Origin: Clostridia bacterium
GTDB lineage: Bacteria; Bacillota; Clostridia; Christensenellales; Aristaeellaceae
NCBI GenBank assembly: GCA_017476605.1
Contig: JAFUZM010000098.1
Coordinates: 1 to 35,831 of the forward strand
Direction of reading: 5' to 3'
Length of the DNA: 35,831 nt
Position numbers and translations under genes: made by a program. The notes beneath the pieces were generated by a model that ran no database searches, was not told the DNA's origin, and worked only from the letters and a program-made list of their open reading frames with translations. Shown here piece by piece: positions 8,373 to 16,647 of the stretch. Position 1 is the stretch's first letter; each line of letters begins with the position of its first letter.

Positions 8373-10367
8373 GTGAAAAAAGAAAACAAGCCCTCTTTTC
8401 TGCATCTGGAGCACTGGCAGAAAGTTGCTTTGTTGATGATGGCATATGATGCATTTGCCGTTAACTTTGCGTACTTTCTGGCGCTGCTTCTGAGGCATGA
8501 AATGAATTTTTCTGCGATTGATGCAGAATATATCGAAACATGGTCCCAGTTTTTGCCGATCTATACGCTGTTCTGTCTTGGACTGTTCTGGGTTCTGCGG
8601 CTGTACCGAAGCCTATGGCGTTTCGCCAGCTACTATGAGCTGGCATGGATTACGATTGCGGTAGGCATTACATCGGCCTTTCATATTTCCATTGTTACCC
8701 TCTTTTATTACCGGATGCCGATCTCCTACTATGTCATGGGAACGTTCTTCCAGTATATCTTTATGCTTGGCGTTCGCTTTGCCTATCGCTTTTATCTGAT
8801 GGAACGCTCACCGAGAGAGAAGGCACTGGCAAAATCGGCACCGCGGCTGCTGCTGGTCGGTGCGGGAAATGCAGGCCAGATGATTCTAAGGGACCTGCAT
8901 AAGGCAAAGGAAATCAACGGTAAGGTCTGCTGCATCATTGATGACAATCCGAACAAGTGGCATCGGTATATAGACGGTGTCCCGATTGTCGGCGGGCGTG
9001 AGAAGATTCCGGAAATGGTAAAAAAGTACGGGATCAACAAGATCTATGTTGCCCTGCCCAGCGCAAGCGAGCAGGAACGCAGGAAGGTTCTTAAGATCTG
9101 TCAGGAAACCGGGTGTGAGCTTAAAAATCTTCCCGGCATGTTCCAGCTGGTCAATGGGGACATTACGATTGCGTCCATGAAGGATGTTTCCATTGAGGAT
9201 CTCCTTGGACGGGATCCCATCCGCAGTGATCTGACAGAGGTATATCGCTTCATTAATGGCAAAACCATCCTGGTTACCGGCGGCGGAGGGAGCATCGGAT
9301 CGGAATTATGCCGGCAGATTGCAAAACATCAGCCGAAGCGGCTTATCATTTTTGATGTATACGAAAACAATGCCTACGAGATTCAGCAGGAACTGAGGCG
9401 GAAACATCCGGAAATTGATCTTGTGGTGCTTATCGGCTCGGTTCGCGACAGCTGCCGCATCAATGAGGTATTTGAAACCTACAAGCCGGATATTGTCTAT
9501 CATGCAGCTGCACACAAGCATGTACCGCTGATGGAGGAAAGCCCATGTGAGGCGATTAAGAACAATGCCATCGGCACGTATAAGACCGCCTATGCGGCGA
9601 TGAAAAACAAGTGCAAACGCTTCATCTTAATCAGCACGGACAAAGCGGTGAATCCGACCAATGTCATGGGAGCCAGCAAACGTATCTGTGAGATGATCAT
9701 CCAGACGTTTGACTTTATGATTCGCATCCATGAGGAGTATAAGCTTCCGGATCTCCATCTGCATGAGATGGACGAGGGAAAAGACAAGCTGCCGCCGGAC
9801 TTTTTCGGAGTCACACGTTTTGTGGCTGTGCGCTTTGGCAATGTCCTCGGAAGCAACGGCTCGGTAATTCCACTGTTCCGCAAGCAGATTGAGGATGGCG
9901 GCCCCGTGACCGTGACGCATCCGGAAATCATCCGTTACTTTATGACGATTCCCGAGGCAGTAAGCCTGGTTATGCAGGCGGGTGTCATGGCTAAGGGCTC
10001 GGAAATCTTTGTTCTTGACATGGGTGAGCCGGTGAAAATTGATACGCTGGCCAGAAACCTGATCAAACTCTCGGGCTTTACACCGGACCGGGATATCAAG
10101 ATCGTGTACACGGGACTGCGGCCTGGTGAAAAGCTGTATGAAGAGAAACTGATGGTGGAGGAAGGGCTTCTCAAGACACAGAATAATCTGATTCATATCG
10201 GAAAGCCCATTGCCATTGATCATGAGAGTTTCCTTAAAACCCTGGAAAAGATGATGATCACTGCATATGCAGAGGATGAGGAAGCGCTGCTTCAACTGAT
10301 TGAGGAGGCGGTGCCGACCTATAAGCCCGCGACGGTCCATCCGCTACCGGGTGATACAACACATTGA
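8373..10367 (+). CDS. Membrane-anchored nucleotide-sugar 4,6-dehydratase (WbpM/CapD/PglF-like)
   Basis: This 664-residue enzyme would convert UDP-GlcNAc-type substrates to 4-keto-6-deoxy sugars for capsule, S-layer or glycoprotein glycans. The N-terminal ~130 residues hold about four membrane helices. Next comes a CoA-binding-like Rossmann domain (LLVGAGNAGQMILRDL near 163) and an extended SDR domain from about 299 (ILVTGGGGSIGSEL). The catalytic segment STDKAVNPTNVMGASKR near 420-436 has Met in the usual Tyr position, giving the Ser-Met-Lys triad described for the long membrane homologues such as WbpM. GTG start 8373 is preceded by a loose GGGGGA ribosome site. It begins 36 bases after the HIT gene, and no other capsule genes are adjacent. 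Confidence 0.93.
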   Translation: MKKENKPSFLHLEHWQKVALLMMAYDAFAVNFAYFLALLLRHEMNFSAIDAEYIETWSQFLPIYTLFCLGLFWVLRLYRSLWRFASYYELAWITIAVGITSAFHISIVTLFYYRMPISYYVMGTFFQYIFMLGVRFAYRFYLMERSPREKALAKSAPRLLLVGAGNAGQMILRDLHKAKEINGKVCCIIDDNPNKWHRYIDGVPIVGGREKIPEMVKKYGINKIYVALPSASEQERRKVLKICQETGCELKNLPGMFQLVNGDITIASMKDVSIEDLLGRDPIRSDLTEVYRFINGKTILVTGGGGSIGSELCRQIAKHQPKRLIIFDVYENNAYEIQQELRRKHPEIDLVVLIGSVRDSCRINEVFETYKPDIVYHAAAHKHVPLMEESPCEAIKNNAIGTYKTAYAAMKNKCKRFILISTDKAVNPTNVMGASKRICEMIIQTFDFMIRIHEEYKLPDLHLHEMDEGKDKLPPDFFGVTRFVAVRFGNVLGSNGSVIPLFRKQIEDGGPVTVTHPEIIRYFMTIPEAVSLVMQAGVMAKGSEIFVLDMGEPVKIDTLARNLIKLSGFTPDRDIKIVYTGLRPGEKLYEEKLMVEEGLLKTQNNLIHIGKPIAIDHESFLKTLEKMMITAYAEDEEALLQLIEEAVPTYKPATVHPLPGDTTH

Positions 10368-10375
10368 ACCTGATG

Positions 10376-10405
10376 CGCTCCACCTGCCGCTTGGCAGGTG
10401 GAGCG
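10376..10405 (+). terminator. Strong hairpin after the dehydratase gene, no U tract
   Basis: A perfect 13-bp stem CGCTCCACCTGCC/GGCAGGTGGAGCG has loop GCTT and starts 8 bases after the stop codon. The bases that follow are GTTATCC, not a T run, so it may act as an mRNA 3' stabiliser or a weak or factor-aided terminator. Confidence 0.6.
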
Positions 10406-10503
10406 GTTATCCAGGAACATTGTTTTCTCCGGTTAGCCATGCCCTCCGGGGGCAATCTTTCGACCATGCAAAAACGATTGTCAAAAAATCTTAAAATTCC
10501 CTA

Positions 10504-10532
10504 TTGACATTGCCACCTCATGCTGATATAAT
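10504..10532 (+). promoter_or_regulatory. Consensus sigma-A promoter of the tRNA operon
   Basis: TTGACA (10504-10509) and TATAAT (10527-10532) are both perfect and 17 bases apart. Transcription would start about 15 bases before tRNA-Thr. Confidence 0.93.
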
Positions 10533-10553
10533 TCCCAATTGTTGACCGCAGTC

Positions 10554-10629
10554 GCCAAAGTGGCTCAGTCGGTAGAGCAGCGGTTTCGTAAACCGCAGGT
10601 CAAGGGTTCGAGTCCCTTCTTTGGCTCCA
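10554..10629 (+). tRNA. tRNA-Thr (anticodon CGT)
   Basis: The 76-base cloverleaf has acceptor GCCAAAG/CTTTGGC, D arm GCTC/GAGC, and anticodon stem GCGGT/ACCGC with loop TTCGTAA. The T arm is AAGGG TTCGAGT CCCTT. CCA is encoded. Anticodon CGT reads ACG (Thr). Confidence 0.95.
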
Positions 10630-10636
10630 TATTTTT

Positions 10637-10713
10637 CGAGGTGTAGCGCAGTTTGGTAGCGCGTTTGGTTCGGGACCAAAAGGTCGCAGGTTCAAATCCT
10701 GTCACCTCGACCA
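10637..10713 (+). tRNA. tRNA-Pro (anticodon CGG)
   Basis: The 77-base cloverleaf has acceptor CGAGGTG/CACCTCG and anticodon stem TTTGG/CCAAA with loop TTCGGGA. The T arm is GCAGG TTCAAAT CCTGT. CCA is encoded. Anticodon CGG reads CCG (Pro). It lies 7 bases after tRNA-Thr in the same transcript. Confidence 0.95.
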
Positions 10714-10715
10714 TC

Positions 10716-10749
10716 GCCGAAGCAACTGACATGTTGCTTCGGCATTTTT
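10716..10749 (+). terminator. Intrinsic terminator of the tRNA operon
   Basis: An 11-bp stem GCCGAAGCAAC/GTTGCTTCGGC (10716-10726, 10733-10743) is followed by ATTTTTA. It sits 2 bases after the tRNA-Pro CCA. Confidence 0.92.
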
Positions 10750-10780
10750 AATAAATTCTACAAACAAAAATTGTTCAGTT

Positions 10781-11040
10781 TTAACAACAAAACAGTTGCA
10801 CTGAACAGCCTTGATACACATTTGAAGAGAAAAGATGACCCGAGAGATGACCCAAGAGTTGACTCAATTCAATAGTGGAATGTTTCCGCAACGACAACTG
10901 ATCTGGTGAGGACTCCAGCGGTACAGCTACCGCTTTTTTCTCAGCTGACTTGACCATACACGTTTTCAATCATGGTGTAATCAGATACATCATGGCTTCT
11001 ACGGCCTATAACCAGGGGATGTCCAGGATAACCATTCTGT
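10781..11040 (-). pseudogene. Probable degraded tyrosine recombinase (integrase) C-terminus
   Basis: Read on the minus strand, one frame ending near 10941 gives NGYPGHPLVIGRRSHDV followed by TMIENVYGQVS and a stop. This resembles the end of tyrosine recombinases, where a (L)GHSDVS-like box is followed by TMxxYGHV with the catalytic Tyr. A one-base shift then continues as KSAEKKAVAVPLESS to a stop at 10781, like the short helical tail that follows the Tyr in such enzymes. No start, ribosome site or N-terminal domain is present. Integrases commonly sit beside tRNA genes, which fits a position directly after tRNA-Pro. The resemblance is from memory of family motifs and is weak, so the call is tentative. 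Confidence 0.35.
10917..10939 (+). terminator. Orphan intrinsic terminator
   Basis: A 7-bp stem AGCGGTA/TACCGCT (10917-10923, 10928-10934) with loop CAGC is followed by a run of T. No gene on the + strand ends here. A start-less open frame from about 10750 ends at TAG 10873-10875, so it may close a remnant or read-through transcript. Confidence 0.65.
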
Positions 11041-11052
11041 GATTGAAACGTT

Positions 11053-11088
11053 AAAATCCATGAGAATTGTATTCATCTCATGGATTTT
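11053..11088. terminator. Bidirectional terminator-like hairpin
   Basis: A 12-bp stem AAAATCCATGAG/CTCATGGATTTT has a 12-base loop. The A and T flanks give a short U tract on either strand. No intact gene borders it. Confidence 0.55.
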
Positions 11089-11113
11089 CTTGTATATCAG
11101 GCGAATTGATCAT

Positions 11114-11134
11114 GCGGCCTTTGGCCGCGTTTTT
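11114..11134 (+). terminator. Second orphan terminator upstream of the pseudo-FtsK operon
   Basis: A GC-only 6-bp stem GCGGCC/GGCCGC with loop TTT is followed by GTTTTTG. It insulates the downstream operon from read-through. From 11135 to the promoter at 11273 I see no gene. Confidence 0.65.
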
Positions 11135-11272
11135 GATTTTGCGCTGGGAAATGTCACGATTTTGGGCATTCGGTTTGTTAATATGGGAACAGGTAGAAGA
11201 AGCCGGGAGATTCTTTGCGATAAGAAAAAGATAAAATGTTCGTAAAAAAACAGGAAAAAGGCCAAAACCTGT

Positions 11273-11301
11273 TTTACAAAAATTAAGTTTCATTGTATAA
11301 T
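11273..11301 (+). promoter_or_regulatory. Sigma-A promoter of the three-gene envelope operon
   Basis: TTTACA (11273-11278), 17 bases, TATAAT (11296-11301). Just upstream, ACAGG and CCTGT form an inverted repeat (about 11250-11273) that touches the -35 box and could be an operator. The leader to the first gene is about 100 bases. Confidence 0.8.
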
Positions 11302-11407
11302 AGAGACGTGAAAATGGCGAATTTTTATAATCCGGAGCCTGATGTACCATTACTCAGGTGCTGGACGATTGTAGATTTCAGATGACTATCGAGATGGAGA
11401 GACAATA

Positions 11408-13708
11408 ATGAGCTATTTAGCGCCTTCTCTGAGTCTGATGCCTCTGTACCGCTCAGACGTTGCTCAGCTTCATCAGGTGATGAACTGGCAGGCAGCCGGT
11501 GCGGTAATCAAGCGTGCGCTGCAGCAGGACGGATTCAATGTGGATGTTTTTCCGCTGGAGGAAAAGGAAGAACAGATCATTTTTGGAATTCTGATTCTTG
11601 AGGACCGGTTTTCTCTTCCATATTATAAAAGAATGTTCGAAAAGAATCTGACGGACCTTGCGAGTCCCGAGGTTTTTTCGATTACAGAATCCCCGGATGG
11701 TTCCCGTGCATTTTTCTGTGAGATTAAGAAAGAACCGAACAAAAGCCTGGAGCTTCGTTCTGCGCTTGAAAATGAGGAGGTCGTCTCGAGCCCATCCCGT
11801 CTGACAGTGCCGTTAGGGCTGGCGTTTGTCGATTCGGTTGAAACGCTGGATCTGCGTTTTTTCTCATGCATTTATATGCATGATCGGGAAGATCAGATGC
11901 AGGGGCTCTTTGACGTTTTCATGACGGCACTTCTGATGCGGGCAAGGCCGGATGATGTGCGTTTTGTCTTTATCGGGCAGAACAGACGCTTTGATCAATA
12001 CAGCGTTTTGCCACACATGTATCGCCCGATCATCAAGGAGGAAGCACAGGCGGATGCATTTCTTAACGGAATGCGCCAGGAGATCATTACGAGGCTGAAT
12101 ACCCTTGAGGAGAGCGGAATGCGCTCCCTGGATGGATACAACGCATCTCTGAGGGTGGAGGAAAAGCCGTTTTTGCGCCTGCTCATTGTTCTCGATCCCT
12201 TTGAGAATTATCTCCAAAAAACGGAGTTTGCGACATTGCTGCGCATGATTCGTGAGCATGGAGCACTTGTTGGTGTCCACCTCATGATTGTCTGTGAGGA
12301 TGTGCTTTCCTCCGTTCTGATGACGAAAAATACCATCCGCTTTAGACGTGCCATTGATGCTGAAACGGATAACAAACAGCTGGTGAAAGTGTATACCGTC
12401 CAAAGGGGCGATCATGTCCAGCACTTTATGAACTGCTGTTTCCTTGAGGCGGTGGATGTTGAACATATCATTTCATTCATTGCAGACAATAATGAACAGG
12501 TCCTGATCGAAACGGACGAGGAGGAAGCGGAGGAGGCCAGTAAGGAGACAGGCAATCAGGAGCCGGTCCATGTCGATCTGGTCGAAACAGAAAGTCAGCC
12601 GGATATTGAGCTCTATTCCTTCAGCGATCAGGATGGAAACACCGAAATGCGTTTCAATGAGCGCACCATATCGTCAAAGCAGAAGGACAAGCCGGAGACA
12701 AAAGAGGAGGAGAAGAAAGAGGATCTGGATGCCGCGCTTGTTGAGCTTCTTGACTTCTCCGATATTCAGTCAAGTGACCTGATTAAAAGCATCCGCGTGA
12801 TTCGGGGATACCGGAAGACAAAGAAGAAAAACGTTCAAATGCCCGAAACGCCAATTCCGAAAAAGAAGCCGACGAAGGCGCAGGTTTTGGTGGAATCCTT
12901 TGACGACACGGATCATCGTTCTACTCTGACCGATGATCTGGATCTCGCGAATATGTCCATTATCCGTGAGCGGGAGGTTGAACCGGAGGAGACGCTGAGA
13001 GAGGCACCAAAAGCAGAGAAGCCGATAGCAGAGGTGCCAAAATCAGAGGAGAAAACAGAACCGGAAAAAGAACCTGAGAGCAGCAAACCTCTTAAAATAC
13101 AGGAAACGGTGCCGGAGAAGCCTTTGCCAAAAGCAAAAAAAGGAAACGGATTTTTGGTTGTCCTTTTGGCACTTTTGCTCCTGGCCTTTGCACTGTGTGT
13201 CATCGCCACTCAGACAGGGCTTCTTAAGAACGCTTCTGTTGAGAAAATCAAAACAACGATTACCGGCTTCTTTGAGCGAAACAAAGAAAGTGCCGTAGAG
13301 CCTGAACAGGACGAAAAGATGGAAATGGTTGCGGAGAAAACGGCGGCCCCAGGAGATGAGAACGGGGAAAAAGAAGAGAAAGCCGATTCGCGGGTGGACG
13401 AAACTGCACCCCCGCTTGCTGTGCTTGAACCGGCAGGTGAGGTAATAGAGCCTCTGGTCAAAGAAACCACGGAACCGGGAACGGTGGAACCCATACCGGG
13501 AGAAGACCTTAAGGCCTCGGAAACAATCCTTTCGCTCACCCCTGGGAATACCAGAGCACCAGAGGCGCCGGCAATGGAGGACGGGAAAACAGGACAGAGT
13601 GAGAAAGAAAGCTCTGAGAACTTGGATGGATCAGGAGGACAGACGGAGGACACGGATGCAGGGAAAGCACCGCCGGTCATCCGCAAAATGGGTCCCTCAA
13701 AGCCGTAA
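11408..13708 (+). CDS. FtsK/SpoIIIE-like pseudo-ATPase with transmembrane helix and acidic tail
   Basis: This 766-residue protein is not a standard family member. Residues about 20-380 follow the FtsK alpha/beta motor order: ALQQDGFNVDV (alpha domain start), LLMRARPDDVRF, VLPHMYRPII, SGMRSLDGYN and VGVHLMIV. Each parallels a segment of SpoIIIE/FtsK (compared from memory). The ATPase residues are gone. The Walker A position reads MHDREDQM (157-164), DPK reads GQN (190-192), the Walker B DE reads DPFE (263-266), and the QR after the IHLI strand reads ED (297-298). An acidic linker (380-575), one membrane helix at about 581-603 and a Pro/Glu-rich tail (604-766) follow. The motor-like part is probably cytoplasmic. 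ATG 11408 has GGAGAG 6 bases upstream. It is first in an operon with the TPR and SH3b genes. A structural or scaffolding role is inferred. Confidence 0.75.
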   Translation: MSYLAPSLSLMPLYRSDVAQLHQVMNWQAAGAVIKRALQQDGFNVDVFPLEEKEEQIIFGILILEDRFSLPYYKRMFEKNLTDLASPEVFSITESPDGSRAFFCEIKKEPNKSLELRSALENEEVVSSPSRLTVPLGLAFVDSVETLDLRFFSCIYMHDREDQMQGLFDVFMTALLMRARPDDVRFVFIGQNRRFDQYSVLPHMYRPIIKEEAQADAFLNGMRQEIITRLNTLEESGMRSLDGYNASLRVEEKPFLRLLIVLDPFENYLQKTEFATLLRMIREHGALVGVHLMIVCEDVLSSVLMTKNTIRFRRAIDAETDNKQLVKVYTVQRGDHVQHFMNCCFLEAVDVEHIISFIADNNEQVLIETDEEEAEEASKETGNQEPVHVDLVETESQPDIELYSFSDQDGNTEMRFNERTISSKQKDKPETKEEEKKEDLDAALVELLDFSDIQSSDLIKSIRVIRGYRKTKKKNVQMPETPIPKKKPTKAQVLVESFDDTDHRSTLTDDLDLANMSIIREREVEPEETLREAPKAEKPIAEVPKSEEKTEPEKEPESSKPLKIQETVPEKPLPKAKKGNGFLVVLLALLLLAFALCVIATQTGLLKNASVEKIKTTITGFFERNKESAVEPEQDEKMEMVAEKTAAPGDENGEKEEKADSRVDETAPPLAVLEPAGEVIEPLVKETTEPGTVEPIPGEDLKASETILSLTPGNTRAPEAPAMEDGKTGQSEKESSENLDGSGGQTEDTDAGKAPPVIRKMGPSKP

Positions 13709-13754
13709 AGATAGAGTTACATTGTGTTTTTAAAGTGACAGCGGGGTGAACGGT

Positions 13755-16580
13755 ATGAAGAAACGTCGGATCATTATTATTGGAATCATTGTGGTGCTTC
13801 TTTGCATTTTGGTGCCGGTCTATCTCAATCATCCAAGCCGGGCGTACAGGAAAGCACTGAGTCTGTTTTCCCGCCAGGATTATAATGAGGCGTATTCACA
13901 CTTCGAATCAGCAACCGGATACAAGGATTCCGATCAGTATATCAAGTATATTGACAGTTACCGCCTCTATGAAGAGGGCAAGTATGCCGATGCCGAGCAG
14001 GGCTTTGCGGAGCTTGGGGATTTCCTTGACAGTGAACAGCTGGTAAAGGCCTGCGTTGAAAAGGAGCAGGTTGAGGTTTACAGTCAGGCCATTTCTCTGT
14101 TTGAAGGGCAGCAGTTTGCTGAAGCGAATGAACAGTTTGAGCTGCTTGGAAATTATGAGGATGCGGAGAAGTACAGTGCATACAGCAAAGCGATGACCGC
14201 ATTTGAAGATGGCCAGTATCAAGAAGCCAGAGAAGGCTTCCTGCTCATTCCCGGTTTTCTCGACGCGGATTCGTGGGCGGATAGCAGCGAACGGATGGAG
14301 CATGAAACAAAGTACCGGGAGGCATTATCCGCTTTATCGGAAGGACGGCTTGAGGATGCAAAGGTACTTCTTTCAGAGATTGATTTTTATGAGGACGCCG
14401 GGCAGTATATCCATTATATAGACGGACAGATTGCCTATCAGAATGGTCAGTTTGCTGAGGCGGAGAAGCTGTTTGTTGAGGCCGGAGATCTGCTTGACAG
14501 TAAAACCTGGGCGGAGACGAGCAATAATAAATATCTTTCGCAGCAGTATCAGAAGGCGGTACGCCTGTTCAAAACCGGCAAGAGCAAGGAGTCTCAGGAG
14601 GTATTTGAAACCATCCGTGAGTATGCCGATTCAGAGGATTATCTCTCTTACATGAATGCCATGTCGGCAATGGACGAGGAAAAATACGGCGAAGCTGCAG
14701 AAACCTTTGAGCGCCTTGGCAACTTCCTTGACAGCAAAAAGCAAATGGAAACCGCTTCGGAAATGTATGCCATAACTGAATACCAGGATGCGGTTGCCGA
14801 TTTTGAGGCGGGCAATTTCAAAAAAGCAGCAGAACGGTTTGAAAAGCTTGACACATATAAGGATTCCGAATCCTATGTCCATTATATCCGTGGACTGCTT
14901 GCGGCAGACGCGGAGGAATATCTTGAGGCTGCGGAGCAGTTTGCCTATGATTTAAGCTTTAAGGACAGCGAGGAAAAGCGGTCAGAAAGTGTAGCGCGCT
15001 ATGAAAAGCAACAGTATGACCTGGCTGCTGCGCTTGTTGCGGATGCCAAACTGGACGAGGCAAAGGAGATCTTCCTGAGTCTTGACCATTATGAGGATTC
15101 AGATCGGTATATTGAGTATATTGAGGCAAAGAAAGCCCTTGACGAGGGGAATTTTGCCGAATCTGAGAGTCGCTTTGAAGCGCTTGGGGATTTCCTTGAC
15201 AGTCAGGATCAGTTCCTGTACAGTGAGCAGCAGCTGCAGCCGGAAAGGTATGCGGCAGCCAGGGAAGCACTTGACGCGGAGGAGTATGAGAGTGCCATTG
15301 AGCTTTTCGATCAGCTCGGAAACTATCTGGATGCAGAATCCTATGCACAGTACGCACGGGCAAAACAGACCGCATATGCGGGGGACTTTAAGGATGCCTC
15401 CGAGATGCTTGAGGAGATTTCTTCCTTTGCTGACAGCCAGGTACTTGCGCGGTATTATGAGGCCAGACAATTCGAAACGGAGCTTGATTATGAAAAAGCC
15501 CGCGAGGCCTATCTTGAGATTGCTCCGTATCTGGATTCCGAGGAGCGACTTAAGCATATTCCCGACCTGATTCTGAGCCGTGAGTATCTCGCCCTTGAGG
15601 AAAAGCTGACTGGCAGGAGATGGTGGAATCAGCGCACGGTTGAAGAAATCCATGATCTCCTTGGCAAAACCTATCAGGATGAAGGTCTGTCCATGAAGGA
15701 GAATTTCCTTTCTCTCTCGGATGCATTGCTTGATAATGGGGCATATGAACGGAGCTACGCGCTGCTTTCTGCCATGCGGGAGCAGTATCCGGAGGATGAG
15801 GAAATCATCGTAAGAATGACGGATGTGCAGTATCAGTATGCGCGCAGTGAGATGGAAAACGGCGAGTTTAAAGATGCGGAATGGATGCTTGACGAACTCG
15901 TGGCAGAAGGTGATCTCTCTGCAGCCAAACTCCTTGTGGAATGCCTTGAACAAATGAGCACGGAGGCTGCAGAGGAAAATCCCGAGCTTGCAGCGCAGTA
16001 TGCGGCTCGAATGGAAACGCTGAAAAAGCAGATCGAAGAAGCAGAAGCATCGGAAAAGGATGAAAGTGGAGCCGATGATCCGGAAATTGACGAAAATGTT
16101 TCACAAAGTGGATCGGCACAGTTTAAGTTAATTAATAAAGGAAGCATAAGTGGAGATTCAACGGACGGAGATTTGGCACTGCTTGGTGCTGCAGCTCTCC
16201 TTGTGGGAAATGGCACAGAGACGGAAACGGGAGCTCCAGATACGGAATCAGGAGAAGCAGTAGCCACAGAGAATGAAGGCCTTGCAACGCCTGACGAAGC
16301 GCTTGCAACGCCAGACGAAGCGCTTGCAACGCCGGATGAGGCGGTTGCAACACCGGATGAAGCAGTTGCAGCACAGGATGAAGTCCTGGGAGAAGGAACT
16401 GAGGCATCTGCGATGACCGATAAGGTTCTTGCAGAAGCAGATGAGGTATCTGTGGAACCGGACGAGGTTCTTGCAGAATCAGAGGAAGCGCCTGCAGGAC
16501 CGGACGAAGTGCTTGCAGAATCAGACGAGGCACCGGCGGGGCCAGACGAGGTTCAGTCTGAGCCGGATGGGGCAGACTGA
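13755..16580 (+). CDS. Membrane-anchored TPR-like repeat protein with TPDEA-repeat tail
   Basis: This protein of about 941 residues starts with MKKRR and a single hydrophobic helix (residues about 5-24), so the rest should lie outside the membrane. From about 30 to 600 there are some 15 degenerate TPR-like units of 35-42 residues with core pattern A..LF..G.Y.EA...F..LG.Y.DS. They alternate: one type ends YxDSxxYxxYI, the next FLDSxxW or Q, giving a period near 77 residues. A further helical region follows (600-760), then an acidic low-complexity tail with LATPDEA repeats. ATG 13755 is preferred over GTG 13746 because GGGGTGA sits 5 bases before it. It begins 46 bases after the pseudo-FtsK gene. 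No enzyme motif is seen, and a protein-binding or envelope scaffold role is inferred. Confidence 0.8.
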   Translation: MKKRRIIIIGIIVVLLCILVPVYLNHPSRAYRKALSLFSRQDYNEAYSHFESATGYKDSDQYIKYIDSYRLYEEGKYADAEQGFAELGDFLDSEQLVKACVEKEQVEVYSQAISLFEGQQFAEANEQFELLGNYEDAEKYSAYSKAMTAFEDGQYQEAREGFLLIPGFLDADSWADSSERMEHETKYREALSALSEGRLEDAKVLLSEIDFYEDAGQYIHYIDGQIAYQNGQFAEAEKLFVEAGDLLDSKTWAETSNNKYLSQQYQKAVRLFKTGKSKESQEVFETIREYADSEDYLSYMNAMSAMDEEKYGEAAETFERLGNFLDSKKQMETASEMYAITEYQDAVADFEAGNFKKAAERFEKLDTYKDSESYVHYIRGLLAADAEEYLEAAEQFAYDLSFKDSEEKRSESVARYEKQQYDLAAALVADAKLDEAKEIFLSLDHYEDSDRYIEYIEAKKALDEGNFAESESRFEALGDFLDSQDQFLYSEQQLQPERYAAAREALDAEEYESAIELFDQLGNYLDAESYAQYARAKQTAYAGDFKDASEMLEEISSFADSQVLARYYEARQFETELDYEKAREAYLEIAPYLDSEERLKHIPDLILSREYLALEEKLTGRRWWNQRTVEEIHDLLGKTYQDEGLSMKENFLSLSDALLDNGAYERSYALLSAMREQYPEDEEIIVRMTDVQYQYARSEMENGEFKDAEWMLDELVAEGDLSAAKLLVECLEQMSTEAAEENPELAAQYAARMETLKKQIEEAEASEKDESGADDPEIDENVSQSGSAQFKLINKGSISGDSTDGDLALLGAAALLVGNGTETETGAPDTESGEAVATENEGLATPDEALATPDEALATPDEAVATPDEAVAAQDEVLGEGTEASAMTDKVLAEADEVSVEPDEVLAESEEAPAGPDEVLAESDEAPAGPDEVQSEPDGAD
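16281..16385 (+). repeat. 21-bp tandem repeats encoding LATPDEA/VATPDEA
   Basis: Five consecutive 7-codon units begin CTTGCAACGCC or a close variant and encode LATPDEA, LATPDEA, LATPDEA, VATPDEA, VAAQDE. More degenerate acidic repeats (VLAESDEAPAGPDE type) continue to about 16570. In-frame unit gain or loss would leave the protein open. Confidence 0.9.
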
Positions 16581-16647
16581 GATCTCCATGAGCTGAGACC
16601 GGAACAAAGTAGGAGAAAGGAAGCGGCTTTTTGCCTGTTTTTGAAAG

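Noticed and set aside
11039..11245. 68-residue open frame
   Set aside because: Runs through two terminator hairpins and has no ribosome site or recognisable protein.
10714..11407. tRNA 3'-end duplicate marking an attachment site
   Set aside because: No copy of the tRNA-Pro or tRNA-Thr 3' end is visible in the spacer, so an integrated element cannot be delimited.
13009..13140. Histone-like or collagen-like domain in the pseudo-FtsK linker
   Set aside because: The Glu/Lys/Pro-rich segment is plain low complexity, with no periodic motif beyond loose EKP/EVPK words.
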